Below are positions 34,173 through 40,989 of a stretch of 64,000 bases of DNA, one piece after another. Position numbers and translations under genes: made by a program. Below the pieces are notes generated by a model that saw only the letters and a list, made by a program, of their open reading frames with translations, searched no databases and was not told the DNA's origin. Every line of letters starts with the position of its first letter. The first letter of the stretch is position 1. Where the stretch lies: positions 124,001-188,000 of the forward strand of contig CAKQYS010000003.1 in NCBI GenBank assembly GCA_934293375.1. The letters run 5' to 3'. Source of the DNA: an uncultured Lachnospiraceae bacterium. GTDB taxonomy: Bacteria; Bacillota; Clostridia; Lachnospirales; Lachnospiraceae.

Positions 34173-34961
34173 ATGGGAAGGGGTAAACAAAAAAATAACT
34201 ATTTAACACGGGAGGAACGGATCACTTTGCACAGGAAACGGATCCGGATGCAGAGGGTAAAGGGAATACTGGCGGTATTGATATTTGTAACCGTGTTGGG
34301 ATTCGGTATTCGTTCAGTGGTACGGAACAAGAATGGTAAAACCGTATCTGCGGATTCGGCGGTGACAGATCTGGTGAAATCGGTTATCAAAGAAAAAATT
34401 CCGCCGTTGACTTCGGCAGCCACAGCATTTCCTGATCTGGAAATCAGCGAGCAATATCTGACACCAAATGAGTATTCAAGACCGGGTATCACGCTCGATG
34501 AAGTGAATTTTATCGTGATCCATTATACTGCGAATCCCGGAACATCGGCACAGAATAACCGTGATTATTTTGAGGGCTTGAAAGATACACAACAGACGAA
34601 GGCGAGCAGCCACTTTGTAATTGGTCTGAATGGTGAGATCATTCAGTGTATTCCATTAAATGAGTGGTGCTATGCATCAAATCAGGAAAATAAGGAATCG
34701 ATATCGATTGAGATGTGTCATCCGGATGAGAGTGGTGCTTTTCATGATGCAACCTATAATGCGTGTGTGTATCTGGTGGCACAGTTATGCAATTATTATC
34801 ATCTGACTGCGGATCAGGTGATACGGCATTATGATGTGACCGGGAAAGAATGTCCGAAATATTTTGTGGATTATCCAGAAAAGTGGGATAAGTTCAGAGG
34901 ATTTGTTACGAAGTGGCAAAAGGAATATCAAAATAAACAGCCTGTTACGACACAAGAGTAA
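34173..34961 (+). CDS. N-acetylmuramoyl-L-alanine amidase (Amidase_2)
   Basis: Cuts the bond between N-acetylmuramic acid and the peptide stem of peptidoglycan. The 262-residue protein has a basic cytoplasmic start, a membrane helix (about 30-48), a linker, and an Amidase_2 zinc domain from about residue 100. Zinc ligands are the His in FIVIHYTANPG, the His in QVIRHYDVTGK and the following Cys in ECPKYF. A WalR-like box upstream fits cell-wall control. An inverted repeat overlaps its stop codon. Confidence 0.92.
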   Translation: MGRGKQKNNYLTREERITLHRKRIRMQRVKGILAVLIFVTVLGFGIRSVVRNKNGKTVSADSAVTDLVKSVIKEKIPPLTSAATAFPDLEISEQYLTPNEYSRPGITLDEVNFIVIHYTANPGTSAQNNRDYFEGLKDTQQTKASSHFVIGLNGEIIQCIPLNEWCYASNQENKESISIEMCHPDESGAFHDATYNACVYLVAQLCNYYHLTADQVIRHYDVTGKECPKYFVDYPEKWDKFRGFVTKWQKEYQNKQPVTTQE

Positions 34962-34976
34962 CAGGCTGGTGTTTTA
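34938..34976. terminator. Terminator overlapping the amidase stop codon
   Basis: A perfect 11-base stem, CAGCCTGTTAC and GTAACAGGCTG, with a 9-base loop, followed by GTTTTAT. The TAA stop codon lies inside the 3' arm. It separates the amidase gene from the convergent gene that ends at 34974. Confidence 0.75.
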
Positions 34977-35315
34977 TAGTTTGAATTTAATCTGATAGGG
35001 TTTCGTAAGTTTCTGACCGTTTCGGGACTTCACCTTTGTGGTGATATTCAGATAATAGTATTCATCCTGTGCATATGGAACCAGAGGCTCAATCTCGATC
35101 TGCATATTCTCTGCATCATATCGGATCTTCGCCTGCATGCGTTCTCCGACTTCGTTCGAGACATAAGTGGTGTCACTCGTCACGGATAAAGGATCAAGTG
35201 GAGTATTGAACTTGATCCGCCATACAAAGATGCCGGTTTTAAATTTCAGATCCTGTTTGACCTTGGTCTTCAGATCGTCTGGAACATTCTCTATATCCAA
35301 AAACTGTCTTGCCAT
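34974..35315 (-). CDS. Hypothetical protein resembling a single SbsA-type Ig-like domain
   Basis: A 113-residue protein without a signal peptide. Its pattern (FNTPLDPLSVTSDTTYV...IEPLVPYAQDEYYYLNITTKVKSRNGQ) resembles the SbsA-type bacterial Ig-like domain (Big_5), which normally occurs in secreted multi-domain proteins. Here it stands alone and appears cytoplasmic. The resemblance is by eye and the function is unknown. An AGAGGTGG ribosome site precedes the ATG. Confidence 0.6.
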   Translation of the reverse strand: MARQFLDIENVPDDLKTKVKQDLKFKTGIFVWRIKFNTPLDPLSVTSDTTYVSNEVGERMQAKIRYDAENMQIEIEPLVPYAQDEYYYLNITTKVKSRNGQKLTKPYQIKFKL

Positions 35316-35410
35316 GAAACCACCTCTTAGAATTTAATCATTTGCATTCCTTCACTAATATACTATTTTATCACTTGTCCTAGTGAAAAGCTAGACATAA
35401 TTTTATATAG

Positions 35411-35439
35411 TTTACAGTGCATGCTAATTATGCCATAAT
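35411..35439 (+). promoter_or_regulatory. Predicted promoter of the flavin reductase gene
   Basis: TTTACA (35411-35416), 17-base spacer, CATAAT (35434-35439) preceded by TGc, an extended -10. Confidence 0.65.
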
Positions 35440-35468
35440 GAAAAAATGAGAAAGCGAGGGAAAATACT

Positions 35469-36032
35469 ATGTCAAAAATATCTTGGAAACCGGGAAATAT
35501 GCTTTATCCACTGCCTGTAGTCATGGTGTCCTGCACAGATGGAAATGGAGAGGATAATGTACTGACTGTGGCATGGACAGGAACGATCTGTTCAGATCCG
35601 GCTATGCTCTATATTTCAGTCAGACCGTCAAGACATTCTTATCATATGATCAAAGAGACCGGCGAATTTGTTGTGAATCTGACGACACATGATCTGGCGA
35701 AGGCAACGGATTATGTAGGGGTTCGTTCAGGGAAGGACGAGGATAAATTTGCCGCGATGGGGTTGACGAAGGGAAGCTGCAAGGTAGTAAAAGCGCCGCT
35801 GATCATGGAGAGTCCTGTGAATATCGAATGTCAGGTAACACAGGTGATACCGTTAGGTTCGCATGATATGTTCCTTGCAAAAGTTGTGAATGTCAATGTC
35901 AGTGATGAATATATGGATGCGACCGGCAGATTTGATCTGGAGAAGGCAGATCTTTTAGCATATTCTCATGGAACATACTATGATCTGGGGAAAAAACTCG
36001 GAACATTTGGATATTCCGTGCGAAAGAAGTAA
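35469..36032 (+). CDS. Flavin reductase family protein (flavoredoxin-like)
   Basis: A 187-residue FMN-binding split-barrel protein of the flavin reductase/flavoredoxin group, which carries or reduces FMN. Family features are PGNMLYPLPVVMVSCTDG, NVLTVAWTGTICSDPAMLYISVRPSRHSY (FMN phosphate site), and FVVNLTT. It is transcribed alone. The redox partner and substrate cannot be read. AAGCGAGGG lies upstream of the ATG. Confidence 0.88.
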   Translation: MSKISWKPGNMLYPLPVVMVSCTDGNGEDNVLTVAWTGTICSDPAMLYISVRPSRHSYHMIKETGEFVVNLTTHDLAKATDYVGVRSGKDEDKFAAMGLTKGSCKVVKAPLIMESPVNIECQVTQVIPLGSHDMFLAKVVNVNVSDEYMDATGRFDLEKADLLAYSHGTYYDLGKKLGTFGYSVRKK

Positions 36033-36039
36033 ATACCTC

Positions 36040-36100
36040 TTTACAGTCGACATATTTCTTGGTACAATGTCTTTTGTTACAAAAGTGTTAAATTTGTTAA
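36040..36100 (+). promoter_or_regulatory. Promoter of the M23 peptidase gene with WalR-like boxes
   Basis: TTTACA (36040-36045), 17-base spacer, TACAAT (36063-36068). Directly downstream lie TGTTAC-N5-TGTTAA (36075-36091), an exact WalR/YycF consensus match, and a third TGTTAA at 36095-36100. The position at or after the start point would suit repression. Confidence 0.6.
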
Positions 36101-36127
36101 GAAATATGTATAAAGGAGGGTATCCAC

Positions 36128-37843
36128 ATGAAATTCAGAAGCGTGAAGCATGCATCTGGCAAGGTGGAGATCATAAAGGCAACTTTTTATACGATCGTGG
36201 CGGTTCTTCTGGCATTTCCGATTGCAAGTCTTTCGGACACATTTCGTGGGGATTACCAGGGTATTTATATGAATGGACAGCTGATCGGTTTCTGTGAGAC
36301 TGAAGCTGAGACGAGAAATGCATATCTGCAGGCGAGACAACACAAGAATGATTCGGTAAACGGTCTGGCACTCTATGATGTAGATGTAACATTTGGCCCG
36401 GTGACGGCTCCTTCAAGGGAACTTCAGACGACGAGTGAGCTGGCAGATACCATTTATGGGAAGCTGGACAATTACCAGTCTGCACAGCATAAGCAGCTGG
36501 CATATACGATGAAGATTAAGAATTATACCGTAACCCTTGCTTCTAAGGAGGATGTGACGAGTCTGCTGGATCAGATTCAGGCAGCCTACGATACGGAGAA
36601 CCGGTTTCAGGTGGTGCTGACTCCGGATGAGGAGCGGGAGTCGAATGCGATGACCGTTGTTGTAGAGGATCAGGGCAATACAGATCTGGTGATGGCAAAT
36701 GTGGTGTCAGATACGGTAGCAACCGCACCGGCAGCAGCGACAGATACAGCAGCATCGGCAGACACGACAGCAGCGACAGATACAGCAGCACCGACAGACA
36801 CGGCAGCAGCGACAGATACAGCAGCCCCAGCAGACACGGCAGTAGCGACAGATACGACAGCACCGGCAGCAGCGACAGATACAGCAGCCCCGACAGATAC
36901 GACAGCCCCGGCAGAGGGGCAGGAGATGACGGCAGAGCAGTACGCGGCCACAGATGGGATTGTAGGAATGGGCTTTGACCGGGACATTCTGGTATCAGAG
37001 ACCTATGTAACGGCAGACAAGATCACGGATCCCGCGACAGCACTGGCGGATATTACGCAGCAGAATGTAGAGAAGGGTGTATATGAGGTGAAGGTTGGAG
37101 ATTGTCTGTCGACAATCGCTGAGGATCATGGTATGTCGACTTCGGATCTGTTATCGATGAACCCGGATCTGCAGGTAGACTCTAATATTCTGGTTGGAGA
37201 CGAAATCGTAGTGACAGTACCGGAGACTCCGCTCTCTGTCGTGGTGAATGAACAGAAAACCTATACAGAGGAGTATGATGCACCGGTGCAGTATGTAGAT
37301 GATGATACAGCCTATCAGGGGACAAACACCGTGGTGCAGGAGGCAGTCAAGGGTGAACGGGTCGTGACGGCTGTGATCGAATATACGAATGGCGCAGAGA
37401 CAAATCGTGATATCATTCACGAAGAGATCAAGAAGGCTGCGGTTGCCAAGGTTGTAAAGCGGGGAACGAAGAGCAGACCAACCTACATCCGGCCGATTTC
37501 CGGTGGTCGACAGACATCCGGCTACGGGCAGAGATGGGGCAGACTGCACAAGGGTGTGGACTGGGCATGTAGTGTTGGTACGACAGTCCATGCAGCCAGA
37601 GGCGGTAAGGTTGTCAGTGCCGGTTGGAACGGAAGCTACGGCTACAGTGTCCTGATCGATCACGGTGATGGCATCAAGACCCGATATGCGCATATGTCGA
37701 AGCTGTCAGTGAAGGCAGGACAGTATGTCGATCAGGGAGACACCTTAGGTAAATCAGGAAATACCGGAAGAAGTACAGGCCCTCACCTGCATTTTGAGGT
37801 GATTGTCAATGGCAGTCCGGTGAATCCATTGAAGTATGTATAA
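36128..37843 (+). CDS. M23 peptidoglycan endopeptidase with LysM and G5 domains
   Basis: A 571-residue cell-wall hydrolase. Order: membrane anchor/signal segment (about 16-36), an N-terminal domain, an Ala/Thr/Asp-rich low-complexity linker (about 195-265), LysM (about 318-363, YEVKVGDCLSTIAEDHG), G5-type domain (about 370-440), and the M23 peptidase domain. Zinc motifs are intact: HKGVD (His474, Asp478) and HLHFE (His553, His555). It is expected to cut peptide cross-links outside the cell. AAAGGAGGG precedes the ATG. The linker is built from a 36-bp tandem repeat. Confidence 0.93.
   Translation: MKFRSVKHASGKVEIIKATFYTIVAVLLAFPIASLSDTFRGDYQGIYMNGQLIGFCETEAETRNAYLQARQHKNDSVNGLALYDVDVTFGPVTAPSRELQTTSELADTIYGKLDNYQSAQHKQLAYTMKIKNYTVTLASKEDVTSLLDQIQAAYDTENRFQVVLTPDEERESNAMTVVVEDQGNTDLVMANVVSDTVATAPAAATDTAASADTTAATDTAAPTDTAAATDTAAPADTAVATDTTAPAAATDTAAPTDTTAPAEGQEMTAEQYAATDGIVGMGFDRDILVSETYVTADKITDPATALADITQQNVEKGVYEVKVGDCLSTIAEDHGMSTSDLLSMNPDLQVDSNILVGDEIVVTVPETPLSVVVNEQKTYTEEYDAPVQYVDDDTAYQGTNTVVQEAVKGERVVTAVIEYTNGAETNRDIIHEEIKKAAVAKVVKRGTKSRPTYIRPISGGRQTSGYGQRWGRLHKGVDWACSVGTTVHAARGGKVVSAGWNGSYGYSVLIDHGDGIKTRYAHMSKLSVKAGQYVDQGDTLGKSGNTGRSTGPHLHFEVIVNGSPVNPLKYV
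36737..36915 (+). repeat. 36-bp tandem repeat in the linker of the M23 peptidase
   Basis: Three full units start at 36737, 36773 and 36809, then shortened and variant units run to about 36915. Each encodes a 12-residue ATDTAAPxDTAx repeat. The near-identity of units suggests slippage-prone length variation. Confidence 0.85.
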
Positions 37844-37855
37844 TATATAGAAATG

Positions 37856-37898
37856 AAATGCACCTGTGAGGCGAATGCCTTGTGGGTGCATTTTTTTA
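37856..37898 (+). terminator. Terminator after the M23 peptidase gene
   Basis: AAATGCACC...GGTGCATTT stem with an inner AGGC/GCCT hairpin, then a run of seven T. Confidence 0.9.
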
Positions 37899-37955
37899 CC
37901 TGCCCGCTCCGGCAGATGGCTGATAGTGGATGACAGGTATAATAAATGTGTCATA

Positions 37956-38005
37956 TTGACGAAAAAGGTTCGTTTTACTATAATAATCTTTAGAGTTAAA
38001 ACGAA
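37956..38005 (+). promoter_or_regulatory. Promoter of the agr-type two-component operon, flanked by an inverted repeat
   Basis: TTGACG (37956-37961), 17-base spacer, TATAAT (37979-37984). A 9-base perfect inverted repeat, TTCGTTTTA (37969-37977) and TAAAACGAA (37997-38005), brackets the -10 and start point; its right arm touches the GAAGGAG ribosome site. A regulator-binding site is likely. Confidence 0.65.
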
Positions 38006-38014
38006 GGAGTTTAT

Positions 38015-38752
38015 ATGTACGATATTGCGATTTGTGATGATGATAAAACTTTTATTTCTTATCTCAGTAGATTGCTGGAAGAGATAGCGGATGGACATAC
38101 CTATCAGATTAAGATTCACGCATTTATGTCCGGTGAAGAACTTATGATGTCGGATGTGCGGGCAGAGGATTACGCTCTGCTGTTTCTGGATATCCAGATG
38201 CCCGGAATGGATGGGGATCAGACTGCCAAAATGTTTCGTGTATTAAACCGGGATGCAGTGCTGGTGTTTTGCTCCGGTGCCTGCAGTCCTACTGTCAGAT
38301 CTTTTGAAGCAACACCGTTTCGATATTTGATGAAATCAGACAGTGATGCTGACTTTCGAGATCAAATGAAGATCATTTTGGAAGAAATGGTGCGCCGATT
38401 TCAAAAAAAATATGTGGTTGGACATTATCAGGGATCCTTGGTCAAGGTAGAGATAAAGAATATTCTGTACATAGAGAATGCCAAGCGTGGAAGCCGTATT
38501 GTGACGGATCATGAATTCCCAGCGAGAGAAGAGCTGCCGCCTATACTGGTGGATGAGAAGTTGCGGGAGTTGGTTGGACACTATGACGATTTTGTATATC
38601 TGCACAGCAGTTATATTGTGAATATGCAGCATATCCGTTGTGTGGGTAAGAACACTGTAAAGATGTGTAATGGAGAAGAATTGACGGTTTCCCGGAAATA
38701 TGCGAAGGATTTTAAATATTGTTATATGAAATTCCTTGGAAAGAAATATTGA
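38015..38752 (+). CDS. agrA: LytTR-type response regulator (AgrA-like)
   Basis: A 245-residue response regulator: receiver domain (about 1-120) with the acidic pocket CDDD near residue 8 and phospho-acceptor Asp59 in LLFLDIQMPGMDG, then a LytTR DNA-binding domain (about 140-242, YLHSSYIVNMQHI and SRKYAKDFK). It follows a strong promoter and lies 12 bases ahead of its sensor kinase. Together with the AgrD and AgrB genes downstream it forms a peptide quorum-sensing system. LytTR proteins bind paired 9-base direct repeats, and a candidate pair lies at 40132-40161. Confidence 0.88.
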   Translation: MYDIAICDDDKTFISYLSRLLEEIADGHTYQIKIHAFMSGEELMMSDVRAEDYALLFLDIQMPGMDGDQTAKMFRVLNRDAVLVFCSGACSPTVRSFEATPFRYLMKSDSDADFRDQMKIILEEMVRRFQKKYVVGHYQGSLVKVEIKNILYIENAKRGSRIVTDHEFPAREELPPILVDEKLRELVGHYDDFVYLHSSYIVNMQHIRCVGKNTVKMCNGEELTVSRKYAKDFKYCYMKFLGKKY

Positions 38753-38764
38753 TGCGGAGGCAGT

Positions 38765-40069
38765 ATGGGAGTATTTGATAAACTGGTTATATTTTTTTCA
38801 TGTATTGCAGAGATTTATATGTTATATGATTATCTTTCTGCTTTTTTTACATTGCGCCTATCAGGTAGAAATGTGAGGTATATTAGTGCTGCAACAGTTG
38901 TTTTATTATTTCTGATCAATGATCAGAATAATTCCATTATGAATCTCATTCTGGTGCCATTATTGCTGTGGATTTATGTTTCTCTGGTGTATGATGCACG
39001 GGTCGGTATCCGGCTGGGTTATTTTGTGACTGCATTCACCGTGATGATAGGCGTGGAGTTTCTGTTCCTGATTATTACACAGATCACGATTGAATATGGA
39101 GGCAGATATGGTCTGGTACCACCGGCGAACTATTTATGGCAGCTGTTGCTGATCAAGTTCATCAATTATATTGTGTTTCTGATCATGCGTCAGACCTCGT
39201 CCAGATCGAAACGCAGGATTACAAACCGCCTGTTCTGGACATATCTTTTAGTTCCGGCTACAACTGTCGGGACGATGCTGGCAGTATTTTATTGTGGTGT
39301 TGATTTTGAACAGCACGCTGCGATGCAATACATTTTGACTGTTTTGTTTGTGTGTATGATCGTTGGTAATATGGCATTTTTCTATGCGTTTGTACAATAT
39401 ACGGAAAATCTTGAATATACACAGGAACAGCGGGTACAGATCACCAGTCAGAGAGCAGAGATTGCACATCTACATAAGGTAACGCAGTTGAATGACAATT
39501 TCAATGAGATCACGCATAATATGCGGCATTATCTGAAGGTGATCAGCGAGCTGGCATATGAGGGAGATACAGAGCAGATCAGACAGTTGGTGGAGGCACT
39601 CAATGGGGAAATTGACCGCAAACTGATCAAAGAGTATAGCTCTGATAAGCTGCTCAATGTGCTATTAGAGGAATATGTATCACAAGCGGAGCGTGCGGGT
39701 ATTGCCATTGATGTTTATGTGGAACCCGGAAGTGTATTGGATCAGGTGCAGGATGTAGATTTGATTGCGATGGTTGGAAATATGCTGGATAATGCGGTGA
39801 CTGCAGCATCCAAAAAGAAGAATGCACACATAACAGTACGCATTTTTATGCAGGATCAGAGGCAATGTATAGTCAAGGTGGTCAATGATATGGATGGCAG
39901 GCTGCATCTGCTGGATGGCAGACTGCAGTCTACCAAGCATGAAGAAGGGGTTCATGGTATCGGTATCAGGAGTATAGAGAAAACAGCAGAGAAATATGGG
40001 GGTCTATATCAGTATTATGTAGAAAATGAACAGTTTTGTGCAGTACTTATGCTGCCATCAATGAAGTAA
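38765..40069 (+). CDS. agrC: AgrC-like sensor histidine kinase (GHKL ATPase)
   Basis: A 434-residue sensor: six or seven membrane helices in the first 215 residues, a short coiled coil, a phospho-acceptor region (NEITHNMRHYLKVISEL), and a C-terminal GHKL ATPase domain with the N-box DNAVTAA and the G-box GIGIRSIEKT. This is the layout of the peptide-sensing HPK10 family (AgrC, FsrC). Its ligand is expected to be the product of the small gene at 40283. It is followed by a strong terminator. Confidence 0.87.
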   Translation: MGVFDKLVIFFSCIAEIYMLYDYLSAFFTLRLSGRNVRYISAATVVLLFLINDQNNSIMNLILVPLLLWIYVSLVYDARVGIRLGYFVTAFTVMIGVEFLFLIITQITIEYGGRYGLVPPANYLWQLLLIKFINYIVFLIMRQTSSRSKRRITNRLFWTYLLVPATTVGTMLAVFYCGVDFEQHAAMQYILTVLFVCMIVGNMAFFYAFVQYTENLEYTQEQRVQITSQRAEIAHLHKVTQLNDNFNEITHNMRHYLKVISELAYEGDTEQIRQLVEALNGEIDRKLIKEYSSDKLLNVLLEEYVSQAERAGIAIDVYVEPGSVLDQVQDVDLIAMVGNMLDNAVTAASKKKNAHITVRIFMQDQRQCIVKVVNDMDGRLHLLDGRLQSTKHEEGVHGIGIRSIEKTAEKYGGLYQYYVENEQFCAVLMLPSMK

Positions 40070-40070
40070 G

Positions 40071-40098
40071 AAAATCGCCCGTTTCAGGGCGATTTTTC
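40071..40098 (+). terminator. Terminator after the AgrC-like gene
   Basis: AAAATCGCCC/GGGCGATTTT stem with a GTTTCA loop, then TTC. It begins a few bases after the stop codon. Confidence 0.9.
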
Positions 40099-40131
40099 TA
40101 TGTCAAGGACTTTTTTAGAATTTTGTGATGC

Positions 40132-40161
40132 TAATTTGGGACAAAACATGTCGAATTTGGC
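40132..40161 (+). promoter_or_regulatory. Candidate LytTR (AgrA) direct repeats upstream of agrD
   Basis: AATTTGG occurs at 40133-40139 and 40154-40160, exactly 21 bases apart, two helical turns, the spacing of AgrA-type sites. The 9-mer TAATTTGGG fits the LytTR consensus at 8 of 9 positions; the second, GAATTTGGC, fits less well. A Spo0A-box-like TGTCGAA (40149-40155) overlaps the second repeat. Confidence 0.45.
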
Positions 40162-40219
40162 CAGAGGGGTAGGCAGGGATACAAAAAGGCTGTAGCATGG
40201 AATCAGGCGGTCACGTGTG

Positions 40220-40248
40220 CTGGCATACAAGTGTGTATAGACCATAAT
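40220..40248 (+). promoter_or_regulatory. Predicted promoter of the agrD-like gene
   Basis: CTGGCA (40220-40225), 17-base spacer, CATAAT (40243-40248), 35 bases ahead of the agrD start. Both elements are imperfect, as expected of an activated promoter. An alternative (TTTGGC 40156, TACAAA 40178) lies closer to the direct repeats. Confidence 0.4.
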
Positions 40249-40282
40249 GGGATCACCAATACATATGGAAGGGGGATCCGGT

Positions 40283-40444
40283 ATGGTACAAAAGGTGTTG
40301 GGGTGTATATTGGGATGTATAAACATGGTGGCAGCCTGTGTGGCAATACAGACAGCGAATGCAGCGTGTATATGGATCGTGCATCAGCCCGATGAGCCGG
40401 AAGAACTGGCAGCCTTTATGAAGGCAAAAAAGAGACATCAGTAG
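40283..40444 (+). CDS. agrD: AgrD-like cyclic lactone autoinducer peptide precursor
   Basis: A 53-residue pro-peptide with the three-part AgrD layout: a hydrophobic N-terminal leader (about 1-24), a core with Cys29, and an acidic C-terminal recognition tail (HQPDEPEELAAF). Aligning with Staphylococcus AgrD-I, CDFIM|DEVEVPKEL matches CIWIV|HQPDEPEEL. The mature signal is thus predicted to be a thiolactone ring of Cys29-Ile-Trp-Ile-Val33 with a short N-terminal tail. The ATG at 40283 has GGAAGGGGGA 7 bases upstream. The gene lies between the sensor genes and the agrB-like gene. Confidence 0.85.
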   Translation: MVQKVLGCILGCINMVAACVAIQTANAACIWIVHQPDEPEELAAFMKAKKRHQ

Positions 40445-40523
40445 ATGTCGGAAGAAACAATGTAAAAATGAAAAAATGCAGTGAAACTGCAAAAGGTACA
40501 ATTTGAATGGAGGTAGAATTACT

Positions 40524-40919
40524 ATGAGAAGAAACGAATTGATGAAGAATATGGGCAAGGTCGTGATGGCAGCAGCAATGGCAGTGGCATTGGTGGTGCC
40601 GACAGGGGTGCAGGCGACAACATATACTGGTAGCATTGATTGGATGACTGCTGCTCCTAATGCATCGACAGCAAAGAATTTACGCTGTACTAATGGATCT
40701 GTAAGTTATAATATGGGTTTGGTGACTGTGTTAGCGAATGGTACTACAGGATATACAAAGATCAACCAGAAGCTGAATGGAACATGTACTCTGTATGTTG
40801 GTTACAGCACAGTATCTAGAAGTGCGGGTACATTTAATGCAATAGGATATCATGAGGTTTTTTGTGAATGCAAAAATAAGGCAGCTTATGGTAAGGCTGC
40901 TGGAAGGTACGAAAAATAG
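40524..40919 (+). CDS. Small secreted Cys-containing protein of the agr locus
   Basis: Not recognised. A 131-residue precursor with a clear signal peptide (basic start, AAAMAVALVVPTGVQA, cleavage probably after VQA near residue 31). The mature part of about 100 residues is rich in Thr, Ser, Asn and Gly, with four Cys (LRCTN, GTCTL, FCECK) that could form two disulfides outside the cell. It follows agrD by 79 bases with TGGAGG upstream. Its location suggests an exported effector controlled by the quorum signal, such as a bacteriocin-like or surface protein; this is inference from context. Confidence 0.7.
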   Translation: MRRNELMKNMGKVVMAAAMAVALVVPTGVQATTYTGSIDWMTAAPNASTAKNLRCTNGSVSYNMGLVTVLANGTTGYTKINQKLNGTCTLYVGYSTVSRSAGTFNAIGYHEVFCECKNKAAYGKAAGRYEK

Positions 40920-40936
40920 GTTTGTTGTCCGTTAAC

Positions 40937-40968
40937 AGCAGTCCATCGACTTAGGTCGGTGGACTGCT
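40937..40968 (+). other. Strong hairpin after the small secreted protein gene
   Basis: AGCAGTCCATCGAC pairs with GTCGGTGGACTGCT across a TTAG loop, 14 pairs with one G-U. No T run follows, so it is more likely an RNA-stabilising or processing hairpin than a full terminator. It would let the upstream secreted-protein gene be expressed more than the lipoprotein genes. Confidence 0.6.
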
Positions 40969-40989
40969 TATGAAATTGGAGGATATGCA

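Noticed and set aside
36543..36987. Long minus-strand open frames opposite the repeat region of the M23 peptidase gene.
   Set aside because: Low-complexity shadows of the 36-bp repeat, without a ribosome site or recognisable protein features.
40100..40130. AAGGA...GAAT resembling a sigma-H promoter before agrD.
   Set aside because: The spacing between the two parts is far too short.
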